From Rhodamnia argentea (Eukaryota > Streptophyta > Magnoliopsida > Myrtales > Myrtaceae): a DNA stretch of 64,000 bases. The DNA is taken from contig NC_063160.1 of NCBI RefSeq assembly GCF_020921035.1, positions 18,317,095-18,381,094 on the forward strand, given 5' to 3'. The position numbers and the translations under genes were made by a program. Positions 36,414 through 48,147 of the stretch are shown in pieces (position 1 is the first letter of the stretch; every line of letters starts with the position of its first letter). A model generated the notes under the pieces. The model was not told where the DNA came from. It saw only the letters and a program-made list of their open reading frames with translations, and did no database searches.

Positions 36414-36774
36414 TGTTGTAACAAATGCGAAAGCGAACACAGAACACAAGGATTTACGTGGTTCGATCAAGGTGATCTACGTCTACAGGTGAGGCAAAAC
36501 AAGATTCCACTATAATAAAAAAGAGTACAGATTACGTAAGTCGGTTTTATCGATCGAACAAAAAACACACGGCTCACTAGTCTCTCACATAAGGAAAATC
36601 CTCAATGCCAACGAAAAAACCCTAGCCGTAGTATTAAGAGTTGGGCCTATTGGCCCAACTCTCCGCATCACGAACTAATTCTCAATTTTTTTCTCCACTT
36701 TTGGGCCGCACAAAAATATGTCGGGTCGAGTGATGAACCGGACCGGGTACATAAAATTCAAGACATATTTAACA
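36414..36774. mobile_element. Solo LTR (361 bp) with 5-bp target duplication
   Basis: The segment begins TGTTGTAACA and ends TTTAACA (TG...CA termini) and is flanked by ACCTT at 36409-36413 and 36775-36779. It contains the word GATTTACGTGGTTCGATCAA, which I know from plant retroelement LTRs. No internal coding region is present, so recombination between two LTRs or a small TRIM-like element explains it. Confidence 0.75.
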
Positions 36775-36779
36775 ACCTT

Positions 36780-38764
36780 GACTGCAATTACATTAAATAA
36801 AAAAGCGTCATGAGTTAAACATTGGTATGCATGTCGGCAAGATAGTATCGCGTATCCCGTTGGTGTTTAGTTTCTAGATTGGCCTGGAATTAGCTTCTGT
36901 TCCGGGACAACTTATGATGATAATGCCATCACAAATGCGGTGGAGATATAAGTCAGTTCTAGGTCCGGTGATGTTACCTCGATTCTGATTTTGTTTCCGG
37001 AAATAGTTTTGGAGCAAAAATAAGAACAAAAAAAATTGTTTTTGGAAAAAAAATCACTTTTGATAATCACAAAATAGAATGAAATTCCACATCTCTCACT
37101 TTTTACTTTTAGTTCTCTCATCACTTTTCACTCGACCTAAAACATAACGACGTCGTATTTTCAAAGAAAAATATACAAGATAAAAAAATAAAATAAAATA
37201 AAATAAATTCAAAAAAACATTCTTAAAAATAAATACAAATTCAGTAAATCCCTAAAAATAGAAGAACTTATATTAAGCTAGTTTGACCTCATTTTCATAA
37301 ATTTGGGCCTAGATTCCATAGATTTTATCTTTTTTAGGAAAATCATAAATACCTTTGAAATTAAACCCGAACCACGTTTCTCTAAGCCCTTAGGGCAACA
37401 TTAGGATTTTATGATGTAATTTATCAATGTCATAATTCCTTAATTGCGCACTTGATTTCATTGGTTGTGATTTGCCTAGGTTCAAGTACTTTATGCTTAG
37501 TCTAGATTTAGAAAATTTGAAAAAAGACAAAAATAACTTGTGTGAACACCTAGCATTAGCTTACCTCACAACTTTAAAAATGAATTAAATATTTGCATGA
37601 AATACGTTGAAAAAAATACTCAACTTCGATACCGAAAGGGCATCGGTGGAAACGCCAACCGAACCAAGTCCCCGGACCTTAGATTTCTCTAATTGCGTAG
37701 AATCGAATGGTTTTTCCCTATCGTTCGATAAGGTTCCCGATCTACATTCCACAAAGACTGATGGCAACTCCATTTGCATATACACAAACACATGTCATCG
37801 ATAACACTAAGATCAAATTTGATATTCCTGGTATAGGCTTGCGAGGGCCCGAGCTAATCTGAAATCGCATACTAACCCGACATGGTCTATCATTTTTTTA
37901 TCTTAAAATAACTCGTTATGACACGACAATTAGATGGAACAACACAAAAAATTATCATATGCAATATATTATATAAAAGAATCAATATCAATTAATTTTC
38001 AATTTATTCGAAATGTAGGATGAAATTTCACAAAGTAACTACATAATTATTTGACTTATATGACAAAAATTGATAAGAGAAATTATTTTTGGGAATAAAG
38101 ATTTTGTGCAACTACTAAACGCATTTTGGTTCTAGGAATAGAAATTTTGTTCAGTCGCCAAACATGTTCTGATTCTCTAAAACTCATCCAAAGAACATAA
38201 TCAGAAAAAATAATTCTAATAGAAATCACTTTTTCAAATCGGAATCGTTCTAAACAGCCAGAATTTATTTCACATCCTAGAAATATGATCGTAATTTAGC
38301 CGTCTAATTGGAGGAGATACAGCAGAAATCGACAATTACAACCCCACATAAATACAAATTTGTCGAAATTGAATCCACAACCTTCGAAATCTCAGCCAAA
38401 AGCACAGAAATGCTCGTCACTAAGTTACCCTTAGAGTGGTTTTTCGGCATGTGTAATCCATCAGATACACATCTCACCTCGACTACCAAAGATAATTGAA
38501 TAAATAAAAAATTGACCACTCATCTAAATTTATGATGATGGATATGAAAGTTCAGACAAATCGTGGATATAAAACCATTCCAAATTTCAATTACATCCCT
38601 TCGTCCATCTTTGTCTCATGCACAGAGCAAGAGGATCGAAGTTTCCGCCAATGCATGATGTGCAACGATTATTGCAAAAGAGGTATAATGTCCACGTCAA
38701 GTGGTCACTTAGCTAAAATTACAAGATAATCTTCTTGTGTTGACGTAGGACCATCTTCCATTTT
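36780..38764. other. Intergenic DNA with probable MITE debris
   Basis: AT-rich, with recurring words such as ATTTTGGTTCT and ATTTTGTT near 36200 and 38110-38160 that suggest decayed TIR elements, but I cannot fix ends or target duplications. No gene is recognised. The stretch next to 38764 should contain the 3' UTR of the UGT gene. Confidence 0.4.
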
Positions 38765-40391
38765 TCAATCGTTCAGCTTCTTTAGAAGAACTCGGGACAA
38801 AAGCGTCTCCAAGTTTTCATAAGAAGACCCACCAGGCTCAGTGGCTTCCTCAGCCTTCTTCTTCCACTCCATGGCCTTCTTCTTCATCGCTTTGCCTTTC
38901 TCTCCATCCATCAACTCCCTCACAAGCTTCTCGACCTCGTCTCGTTTCACATCGTTATCGATCTCCATCCCGATTCCCCATTCGCTCTCGCTATAAAAGC
39001 AGTTCGTCTGCTGCTCTGCAAAGAACGGCCAACACAGAACTGGCACTCCGCCGCAGATGCTCTCTAGCATTGAATTCCACCCGCAATGCGTCAGGAATCC
39101 GCCGACCGAATGATGCCTCAACACTTGCTCTTGTGGGCACCAACCCGCGAGCATTCCTCTTCCCTTCGTTTCCGCTAGGAACTCCGAGGGCAGAACCGCT
39201 GTGTCACCCGCAACAAGGTCGGGCCTTGTTATCCACAAGAAGGGTTTTTTGCTGTTAGCCAGTCCCCATGCAAACTCGATGAGTTGCTCCCTCGTTATCA
39301 CGGCAATGCTCCCAAAATTTATGTACAACACCGAATCGGGTTCTTGCGAATCTAGCCACCCTAAACAAGCAGGATCTTCTTTCCACAAATTTGAGCCTAC
39401 GCAACATGAGTCGCCGTCTTCGATTTTATTGAGAAGTAAGTGGATCGGACCGATTGTGTAAAGATTCGGATATATGGAAGAGAAAGCCATTAGAACATCC
39501 TTTTCTAAGCAATGGAATGTGTTGAGGATGACTGCTGAGGCCTTGTGCGTTCTTTCAATTTCTCTCATGATGTAGTTGACCATGACATCGTTAGCATCAG
39601 TTGTCCTAATGAAGCTGGGAAGATCTCGCAGACGAATGTTTTTCATACCAGGAATCCAGTCTATGTTGGTGTCTAAGAAGCCATTTGTCAGATAACTTGC
39701 ATCTGCATCGAAACACACGGATAAAAAACACAACAAGAACAATAACAATTAACCAAATAAAGCCATCTAAAAAGTGTTTTGACACCCTTTTTCATGCAGA
39801 CAGGGAATTTATACGGCGTTTTAAACTTAAGACATACAGATAGTAAAGAAAATCCTAGACTTCTCTAACCTTTAAGAGGGAACAGCCCTTTTTCTCGGAG
39901 CATACGGTACTGAGTATACGCCAAAGCCCCACAACCGCTGGGAGTCCAGAACAGCACACCAGGCACTCCAATCTTCTCCGCAGCATCGAGCGCAAACGAC
40001 ATGGCGCCGTCCGCGATCACACAGCTCACCTTTGGAACCTCGGCATCATCAACAGACCTGTCGTTGAGCCTCCCGAGGAGGTTCACAAATGGAGCCAAGC
40101 AATTCTTGGAAGTGGATTCACAGAGAGAAGGTATGTGTTGAGTGACGTCATCATCAGAAGCGCTCGCGGGGAGGCCATCGGGGATCGTTTCGAAGCGAAA
40201 ACTAGGCAAGCCATGGAGGGAGGTCGGGCCTCTGGACTTGAGCAAGCGCTTGTGATTGTACTCGGTGTGCACGAACGTGATGTGGAAGCCGCGGTGGAGG
40301 AGGATCTTGGCGAGCTGCAGAATAGGGTTTATGTGACCCTGTGCCGGGAAGGGGATGACCACTGCATGAGGCTTATCTCTTGCGGCCGAAC

Positions 40392-40395
<4 letters not shown>
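38765..40395 (-). CDS. UDP-glycosyltransferase, UGT85 family, two exons
   Basis: It should transfer glucose from UDP-glucose to small lipophilic acceptors such as terpenoids, cyanohydrins or cytokinins, in the cytosol. Exons (minus): 40395-39870 and 39702-38765, joined in phase 1 to 487 residues, normal for the family. Catalytic His21 lies in PFPAQGHINP. The PSPG donor box runs about 363-406 (WCPQEQVLRHH...THCGWNS...FFAEQQ) and ends in Gln, usual for glucose users. The single intron position is the one typical of UGT85A genes. The ATG directly follows a CT/GA microsatellite and the frame stays open upstream, see findings. It is the only intact member of the three UGT85-type copies here. The acceptor cannot be predicted. 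Confidence 0.95.

Positions 40396-40431
<36 letters not shown>
40396..40431 (-). repeat. (GA)18 microsatellite abutting the UGT start codon
   Basis: On the minus strand 18 GA units immediately precede ATGGGTTCG with no spacer. It is expected to be in the 5' leader. In the UGT frame it reads as Arg-Glu repeats. Confidence 0.95.
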
Positions 40432-40433
<2 letters not shown>

Positions 40434-40740
40434 AGAATTGCAGAAGATAGGATAAAAGTTGATGCGTTTTCATTTCACGTATATGTCGCTTTAGCTCGTA
40501 AAACAAGTCCACTCTTTTGTTTTATTCATTCTCGTACAACAAGAAGAGAACAGACGAGAGTCGTGAAAATGAAAGTGGCAGATCCAACGGCCGTCCTTTT
40601 CTTTTCTTTTTTTTCACTCTTTTGTCATTCTTTTTGGTTCTCCTGGGCGCGTTCCAACTCCTGACCTTGTCGAACCGAAACCCACAGCAGATCAAGCCTC
40701 GACCTCCTTTCAACCAACCCGTAGATTATGGAATAGAATC

Positions 40741-41133
40741 TGGAGAGCAAAAATTCCTCCCAAGATCAGAATTTTCCTATGGAACACATGCCAGAATGCC
40801 CCACCCACAAAGGAAAATCTGTACAAACGTAAGATTATGTCTCAACCATTATGCTCTCTGTGCAATCTAGAGGTGGAAACTACAGAACACATTCTCCTAT
40901 TTCGCCCTTGGACAGAAACAACCTGGCTTGACCCAAATGTAGTCGGGCAAAACCAGAAACCCAACTGTATGAGAATGGATGCGTGGCTTCAGGAGTTGAT
41001 TGAGAGCCACTCCCACTTTCCCTCCTTCGAATTGGTTGCTGCGAACATGCTTTTTATGGCCAGAGAAACATCATCAGGTGACTATGGTTTAATGTGCTTA
41101 TGCATACTTTCGCTAACTCCTCCTTTTGATTAG
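40741..41133 (+). pseudogene. LINE reverse-transcriptase C-terminal fragment (zf-RVT)
   Basis: An open stretch begins WRAKIPPKIRIFLWNTC and continues PPTKENLYKRK, CSLCNLEVETTEHILLF and PWTETTW, the zinc-binding region found at the end of plant non-LTR retrotransposon reverse transcriptases. No reverse-transcriptase core is found upstream, so it is a 3' fragment. It lies about 350 bp beyond the 5' end of the UGT gene. Confidence 0.85.
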
Positions 41134-42656
41134 TTTATGCACACTCCTCACAAGGCCAGTAATAACTCTCTCCATTTATAAAAAGGGTTTGAAATACATG
41201 TGTAATAAAAAGGCAAATACCACACAAAAAAATCTCAAATTATGTCCACAATGGGATCTTAGTCACTGTGTAGGGACCATATGCCGTCCCCCCCTTATCT
41301 GGGCATAGATATGATCAATATTTTGAACGAATCATTCATTTTGACACGTGTCTCCACCGTCGCTATGGAGATACTATCTAAGTCACGATGTGTCCATTCC
41401 ACGATCGTCGGCAAGAACGACGAACTCTTTGCCAATCGAAACATAACAAAAGGCTCTTTGTTTTAGATACGCTATCTAATGTACTCCACAGAAAAAAAAA
41501 ATCTATAAGATAATAGCCTGATATGGATATTTACCAATATATATATAAGAAGCCGGCAAAAATATATATATTTTCTTAGGCGAACGTCTTGAAATGATTG
41601 ACCTATAATCCTATACATCAAATTATATAGTGCCAAAATCCACAAAGCTGGCCATTCTGGGTTTGATCAGTGCGCTTCCAAGTTGGCATATGAAGACACA
41701 ATCAGCCGACTAATGCCATTGCCTACAAAAGGATGCAAACAAAAAGATCAAGTTAAATATCATCATAACACACTTATCAAGAAACGAAATAAAATAAAAA
41801 AAAACTGCAATTTCCAATACTCTTCAATCGGTCCTTGTAGTGGACAATTTTAAAATCAAAATTTCCTTGTTTAGTACTCACCAATTCGTCACCATTGCTG
41901 GGAGCGCGACAAAGGAGAAATTAAAGGCGCGGTTCTCCAAGGTGGCTCGCTTCATCCCATGTAAGTGCCTTTGCTTGATTTTTCAACTTTTACTGATTTT
42001 TCTACTTCTGAAAATAAATAATTTTTCTTTTTACTTTTTCAAGTAGTTTTAAAATTACTTATAAAATAAAATAAAATAAAATTACGTAATCAAACGAATT
42101 TCTAAAACAAAAATTCTATTTCAAAATTGTCATGTGCTTCCGAAGATCTCAAATCGTGGAGAGATCTCAAATCACAATGCGAAAAGTTGAGTGCATGACT
42201 ATGTGAGGAAGTTATGCCCTTAGTTGAGATCCTCGTGTCAAAGATAAACACGATTGGTGGCGAAATAGCCAAAGAGGGATGAATTGAGCTAGTGTCTTGA
42301 AATTTTTCTTCTTTTTTTTCCTTTTAGTTTCCTTTGTCTTTGTAAAAGACAATCATCCCGGAGACCCCACTAATTAGATGGGTCCATGCATTTTTACCCC
42401 TTGCGTGGTTCGGCCCATTGTGGACCAGTCTTGCGATTAGCGATGCATTTCTCATTTTATTGGAACCTTGAAAGGGAATGACTGTGTAATTTGGGAATCT
42501 TTATCAAACTTTAGGGATTATTCAATTCTATCAGACAGATTAATTAATGATGGATGAAGCTATGTAAAATTAAAGAAAATTATTAAAAAATCCTAAAATT
42601 ATTGCAATTGTGCTAATTCAATCCTAAACTTTTTTTTTGTCCATCGAGTTCTAAAC
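41134..42656. other. Intergenic DNA with repeat debris
   Basis: AT-rich. A stretch at 42050-42130 (AATAAAATAAAATAAAAT, then CGAATTTC words) resembles TIR-element debris. At 42211-42279 a short open stretch resembles 2282-2371, see findings. Nothing else is recognised. Confidence 0.4.
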
Positions 42657-43054
42657 CTTTTACATTTATATAAATTCAGTCCATTTGACCGGCCGGCACT
42701 AACGTGAATAATTTTTAATACTATTTAAAAATATATTTTTTCTTTGTTTTTCCTCTTTATTGTCTCTTTCTTTCCACCATGGCCAGTGAGCTAGGGGAGG
42801 TGAGGCTTCGCGGTCACCGTGGGCAGCCATGATCGCCAACCGTGGGCAAGAGCCGTGAAGCCCCATCCTGCGGCTGGCAAGCTCTGGTGGCCCCCGCCAG
42901 CCTTAGCTCTCCAGCCACAGCAAAAAGTAAGAGAAAACAAAGAGAGAAAAAAAAAAGAAAAGAAAATAGGAAAAAATATTATGGAATTATGTTTAAAAAT
43001 TATTTACATCGGTGCCGACCAGTCAAATAAACTAAATTGGCACAAATGCAAAAG
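42657..43054. repeat. Foldback element (MITE-like), about 400 bp
   Basis: Left arm 42657-42718 and right arm 42992-43054 are imperfect inverted repeats about 62 bp long, sharing TTTGACYGGYCGGCAC and AATAATTTTTAA. The centre is GC-rich (42780-42920). A relative with the same plan lies at about 47130-47460. True termini and target duplications are not resolved. Confidence 0.65.
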
Positions 43055-44975
43055 GCTTTCGCACCTCAACATCTAGTTTCCTCTGCTCGCTTGGAGTTTC
43101 GATTGAATTAAAAGTAAACACTCCATCAATTTACTTAGCAACCCTTCTTTTGGTTAGAATGTGCAACATCTTCTTTCAAGGCGGTGTCCTATTAGTAATT
43201 AGATATCACAATTAAATTTCGTATGTTTAATATCGTCTTTTCATCCAAAGCAGTACATATAAAAAAAAAAAACAGACTGTGGCAAATGTCTATCTAACAT
43301 CTAACTTAAATTCTCCATGGAGCAATTTATTAATTGATCGACATGGGTCAGTTCAATCAGTGGACAAGAGTAGCCCACCAATCTTTTTTTAAGTCAATGG
43401 AAAACTTGAAATTGTAGATATTATCTGAAAATTAACTCATCACCTAGAGGTTAAATGGCATGCGAAAATCAAAATATGTAGGTCCGCGAGTTCGATTATG
43501 CACAAGGAAGGGCGAACACCCCCGTGATGCTCTGTTGTAGAGGTGTTAAACGGGTAAATTAGGCCGAATTTAAGTCGGACCGAAAGAGTCTTTCTATATG
43601 ACATTCCTTGGTTAAATTCTTTTGTACATAATTAACGACGCGTGTGTACATACCCTGTGTCCCACTTGATAAGTTCTGTAAAAATCATTTACCACGGACA
43701 AGCAAATGACCCATTCTCCTTGAACTTTGACAACATTGCTTCGAACATCTCCCACGTGTCAGATGTTCGTTGGCTTAAAATTGGGTAGTCTCACGCCTAC
43801 TCAGCTTTGACCTTGACTTTGACGAGACCTGTGACGTGCCTCATGCTTTGAGCTTTATCAGTCTTAATTTGTGTCCATGTTCATATCTCGAGGTTAAGCC
43901 AACGGATACTTGGCGCGTACTTTGCGTCGTGGGCTACTTCTCCATTGTTGCAACCATGCGTTTGTAGTATTTCTCTTCAAAATGACCTAATAGACTTTTC
44001 GAAAATAATTCATTGATTCTATCAAATAAAAGGTTCAGAATACGATTGTGTTCCGTACCTTATATGTGTTCATCACTATTGTCACGGGCTGACAGTTTCA
44101 TAGCCGGGAACAAGCCCATGCGGCACTCAATGAGCCAAGAATACTAGGTCATTCTTCCTTTGTTCTAGACATCTGCAGCAAAAGTTCCTAATCTCCTTTT
44201 GAGCTTTCTGAATTGGACGAAACATCTTTTTGTTGATGATTAGCGTGACGTATTACATTGGAAGATAGTTCAAAGATTTAACATTGTCTAATGTTTTGGA
44301 ACAAGGTTTACTGCCTCGACACAAGGAATAAAGTTGCTTGGTTCGATTCGAGATTGAGTGGGTTCGGAATGTTGCGAGCAAGACTTATTTTATTTCTCAT
44401 TTTTCCAAATCGACATTGCAAAAGCTTATTGAATGTCTATAGACACCAGTGTCAGAAAATTAGTAAACTAGTAAAGTCTTCGGGGACTTATTCGGAGATT
44501 GGAGAATAGTCTGTTGTTAGGGATATTGGATGTCCTATAAATCCATAGACGAGAGGGGAAAAATCGTCCTCGGAGTTGATCGTTCAAGCGCGCTGGAAGG
44601 CGTAATTAGTAACCTTTTTTCAAAACAAATACATACTGCATCTTCTTAAAATGACATTGGTCTTGTAGGTCTGCTATTTCTCAAGTATATATCGACTTAA
44701 TTTATCGGAAGAAAAACAATAGTAGTCGTATGTTTTGTTTAGTTTAATCAATATCTATTTACATTACTTTGAAGTGCAAATGTTTATTAGTCAACCAAAT
44801 GAAAGTAATCACTGAGAAAAACGAATATTTATGTAAACTATGATTTCCTTCACCCGAAAAACTGAGAACAATAGGGGTTCAAACCGTACGTAGGATTTAT
44901 ATACAAAATTGTAAGTGTTCATATATCTCTGTGTTGTTGTGAATTATATGAGCTCTGTCTTTTCGTTGTTCGGAC
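43055..44975. other. Intergenic DNA, nothing recognised
   Basis: AT-rich sequence without an ORF, RNA gene or terminal repeat I can support. Confidence 0.45.
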
Positions 44976-45273
44976 TAGACATGGCCGCGGGCCAGTTTGG
45001 GCCCAGAACCAGCCCGGCCCCTCACGAGCTAGTTACGGTTTGTTCCGGGCGGTTCCGAGCTGATTCCGAACCGTAAAAAAAAAAAAAAAAAGGAAAAGAG
45101 CCAACGTGCTCTCTTCCCCCCCTCCCCCAACAGCCCAAAATTGGGCCGAACCAAAACCGGTCCTTAAACCGGCTGTTCCGAACAGGAACCGAGACCACCC
45201 CTTCAAGGGTCGATTCTTGTTTAAGCATGGCCACGAACCGGAACCGGCGGTTAATGATCCGTGGCCATGTCTA
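44976..45273. mobile_element. Short non-autonomous hAT element (298 bp)
   Basis: The termini are TAGACATGGCCGCGGGCC and, complemented, TAGACATGGCCACGGATC. The flanks GTTCGGAC (44968-44975) and GTTCGGAG (45274-45281) match at 7 of 8 positions, fitting an aged 8-bp duplication. The subterminal parts hold CCGGTTCC/GGAACCGG words as in the element at 3427-6322, so it is an internal-deletion derivative of that family. It lies about 50 bp beyond the end of the UGT first-exon fragment. Confidence 0.88.
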
Positions 45274-45322
45274 GTTCGGAGACAAAAATAGTGTACGGCC
45301 ACTTGTATGTTTTCGTGAACTA

Positions 45323-45909
45323 CTATTTTTCTGTCACTTTGTACCCTAGCACCTTGTTGCCCTCCTTGGACAAATATAGTATGAAGTGCGTGCCTTTCAC
45401 GAGCGTAAAGCCATCCTTGACAAGACGCCGATACATAGTGTAACCAAGCAGCCCACAAGCACTGGGCGTCCAAAACACAACTTCAGGAATCTTCATCTCC
45501 TCGGCAGCATCCACAGTGAACGTCATCACGCCGTCAGACACGATACACGTGACCGGAGGCACGACACCGTCTTTGGACTGTTCTCGGAGCTCGACGAGAA
45601 GGCTCTTGAACGACAGTAGCCCGTGTTCATTTATAGAAGCGCAGACCGAGGGGATGTCCCGGGTGGAGTCGCCGTCCGAAGGCAGGAGGCTGTCGGGGAT
45701 CGAGGCAAAGCGGAAATGGGGCAGCCCGTCGAGGGAGCGGCGACCGGAGCAAGCGCCGGTGGTTGTATTCGGTGTTGACGAAGGTGATGTGGAAGCCCCC
45801 CTCTGTGGTGAAGGAGCTTGGCTAGTTTGATCATGGGGTTGACGTGGCTCTCTGTTGGGTATGGGATGCATACTGCATGAGGCTTCTCTTTTGCTCGAGG
45901 ATAATCCAT
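45323..45909 (-). pseudogene. UGT85-type first-exon fragment, frameshifted
   Basis: The minus strand starts at the ATG at 45909 ([20 protein letters not shown]). The frame breaks near 45800 after LLHHRGG and resumes in another frame as [19 protein letters not shown] and, later, VPPVTCIVSDGVMTFTVDAA and FWTPSACGLLGYTMYRRLV, the normal exon 1 content. The catalytic-His motif is altered (PTESHVN for PAQGHIN). The exon 1 donor is not GT, exon 2 with the PSPG box is missing, and a hAT derivative lies next to the break. Confidence 0.9.
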
Positions 45910-46407
45910 CTCTATCTTTCTCTGTGTGTTGTGTGCGTGGAAGAAGTTTATGAGCCTCTGACTCTTTTTATAAGCCAATAATGCTACTTGAACAGTCAGA
46001 TTTATCGATGGAAATTTTGTTGACAGATATGCGGATTGATTGCCAATCCCGGTCAATCATGGAAAGGCAGCAGATTACAAGGAATCAATCATGATATTCC
46101 GGGATGAATTGTGAATCGAAAATTGATTTAAATTGATCTTATTATTCTTTCCTTTTTTATATACACCTTTTGTATTATAAATGTAGACATACAATTGTAA
46201 TTCCAGTAATATATAGAAAATCTTCTCCTTCTTCTTCATCTTGTTACAAATTTGGCCTCGGCAAGCGGTGAATTTCGAAAAGAAAGGGCAAGTTTGGAAC
46301 TCGGGTTGAACAAGAAGTGGAATGAAATGGGCCTAATTGCACATGCTACATGGCCCAAACTCAAAGTTAAATCCTGGTTGATACGTTGAGGCGAATTCAC
46401 CAAGTCT
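45910..46407. other. Upstream flank of the UGT fragment
   Basis: This may hold remains of the fragment's promoter. A TTTTTATAAG word at 45964-45973 (minus strand CTTATAAAAA) could be an old TATA box, 55 bp above the ATG. No gene is recognised. Confidence 0.35.
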
Positions 46408-46415
46408 CTGATGGT

Positions 46416-47031
46416 TAGGGGTGAGCGGTTCCAGGTTTCTTACAGGTTCTACCTAAAACCCGAAACCTACCTATCGAAACAGGTTCCTCATTTTTTAAAA
46501 CCTGGAACCTACACGTCATACCTTGGAACCCGAAACCTACCCCGTCACAGGTTCTAGGGTCGGTTCCAGGGTACCCGAGAACTTATCAATTTTTTTTTTT
46601 TCATTTTTAGTTAACTAAAATAAGAATGAACAGTACAACATCTAAGAGAAAGTAGAGGTGAATGGTTTTAGGTTCCGTACATATTACATTTAGAACTGAA
46701 ACCAATCCATTAGAACACGTTTATTATTTTTTGGAACCTAAAACCTAAAAGTTTGTTTGGCTCCAGATTATACATTTAGTATCGGACGCAATAGAACATT
46801 GCGGGATCGTGCAATAACACATACCAAGAAAAATATAAAAATTTATTTCGGGATGTAGGATCCGGGTTTCACGTTCCGGGTAGTGGAACCTGGAACCTAC
46901 CCATTAGAACATGTTCTTTAATTTTTTGAATCTAGAACCTACCCTACATACCTTGGAACCCGAAACTAGACCGGATCCTACGGGTTCCGGTTCCGGGTTC
47001 TCGGTTCTACCTTGGAACCATGCTCACCCCT
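46416..47031. mobile_element. Non-autonomous hAT element (616 bp)
   Basis: The termini are TAGGGGTGAGCGGTTCC and, complemented, TAGGGGTGAGCATGGTTCC, a classic plant hAT end. The flanks CTGATGGT (46408-46415) and CCGATGGT (47032-47039) match at 7 of 8. The body is made of repeated GGAACC, GAAACCTACC and CCTTGGAACC words. No transposase is present. It is a different hAT family from the TAGACATGGCC group. Confidence 0.9.
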
Positions 47032-47039
47032 ACCGATGG

Positions 47040-47530
47040 TGCCGAAATCGGGATAATTACTAGAAAAAAATCTTAGATATATTGTAAAAAATTGTCAATA
47101 TAATCATTTCAATTTTTTTTTTTAAATCGCTGACATCGACGCCGACAGTGATGATGCCGGGCATTAGCGTGGACAATTTTTACAAAAAAAAAAATTAATT
47201 TTTTGATTTTGATTTTCTTTTTGCTTTCCTCTCATTTCTTTTCCTATTGTGGCCGGCAAGGGTTGCTGGGACACTCGCCGGCTGTGGACAAGACGGCCCT
47301 CGCCTAGCTCTTGGAGGGCCTAGGCAAAAGCTGCAACCCCTCCCCAATCACAATGAAAATGAATTAAAAAAAAACCAGAAAAAAAAGGATTATCGACAAT
47401 GTTAAAAAAATTGCAAAAACTGTCCGCGTGCCATGCTAAGGACTACATTGGCAATTGTGATAAGGTTTAAAAGTCAATTAACCGAATTAAAAAAATTTAG
47501 ATCTAATTTGATTTCTGTACAATAGATCTA
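47040..47530. repeat. Foldback element related to 42657-43054
   Basis: A GC-rich centre (GGCCGGCAAGGG, CTCGCCGGC) is flanked by arms holding GCATTAGCGTGGACAATTTTT and the complementary TGTCCGCGTGCCATGCTAAGG. It has the same architecture as the copy near 42.8 kb but is diverged. Ends are not resolved. Confidence 0.55.
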
Positions 47531-47568
47531 AAAGACTTTTTTGGTTATTTTCCTTGCCGATACATGCC

Positions 47569-47664
47569 GTCTCCAATCAACAAAGTAAACTTCCATCGAG
47601 AACGTTCTCAAGAGATCGAGACAAGGACGTAGATCGATGGAAGGTTGCTTTGTTGATTGGAGAC
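47569..47664. repeat. Near-perfect 31-bp inverted repeat (hairpin)
   Basis: Arms 47569-47599 and 47634-47664 pair at 29 of 31 positions around a 34-base loop. This could be a small-RNA precursor, a recent inverted duplication or an element end. See findings. Confidence 0.8.
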
Positions 47665-48147
47665 AACCACACATATATATGCTTAATTTATGCCTTTTGT
47701 TGTCCATTGAGTAGACGCGGCCGGTTCGGTGGAACCGCCGGTTCAGGTTTCGAACCGGAACCGGCGGTTCCGGGCCGGTTCCGGTTCCGCTTCGGAACCG
47801 GCGGTTCCGGTTCGGAACCGCCGGTTCATTCCGATTCATTTTTAATAATAATTTTTAAAATAATAAATAATAAAATAAATATAATAAATTATAAATTATA
47901 AAATACAATTAAATTGTACATTGTAATAAAATATGGGAAAAAAAAAAAAGAAGGAATGGGCTTGAACTTAATGAATTATCATTAAGCGACCTACATATCT
48001 TCTTGGGGATAGAAGAATCAAAGCCCATGTAGTTCTTTTTTACCTTTGAGAACCCCAACTTACCTCATCGTCAATCGTCGCTACCCGTTGTGGTACCCGT
48101 GGCGGTGGTATCTCCAACATCATCGCTAAAAAATTCGTGTTCACGAT

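Noticed and set aside
38765-46056. A biosynthetic gene cluster built on the UGT genes
   Set aside because: Only one UGT is intact and no oxidase, acyltransferase or terpene synthase lies nearby; the neighbours are housekeeping genes or transposons.
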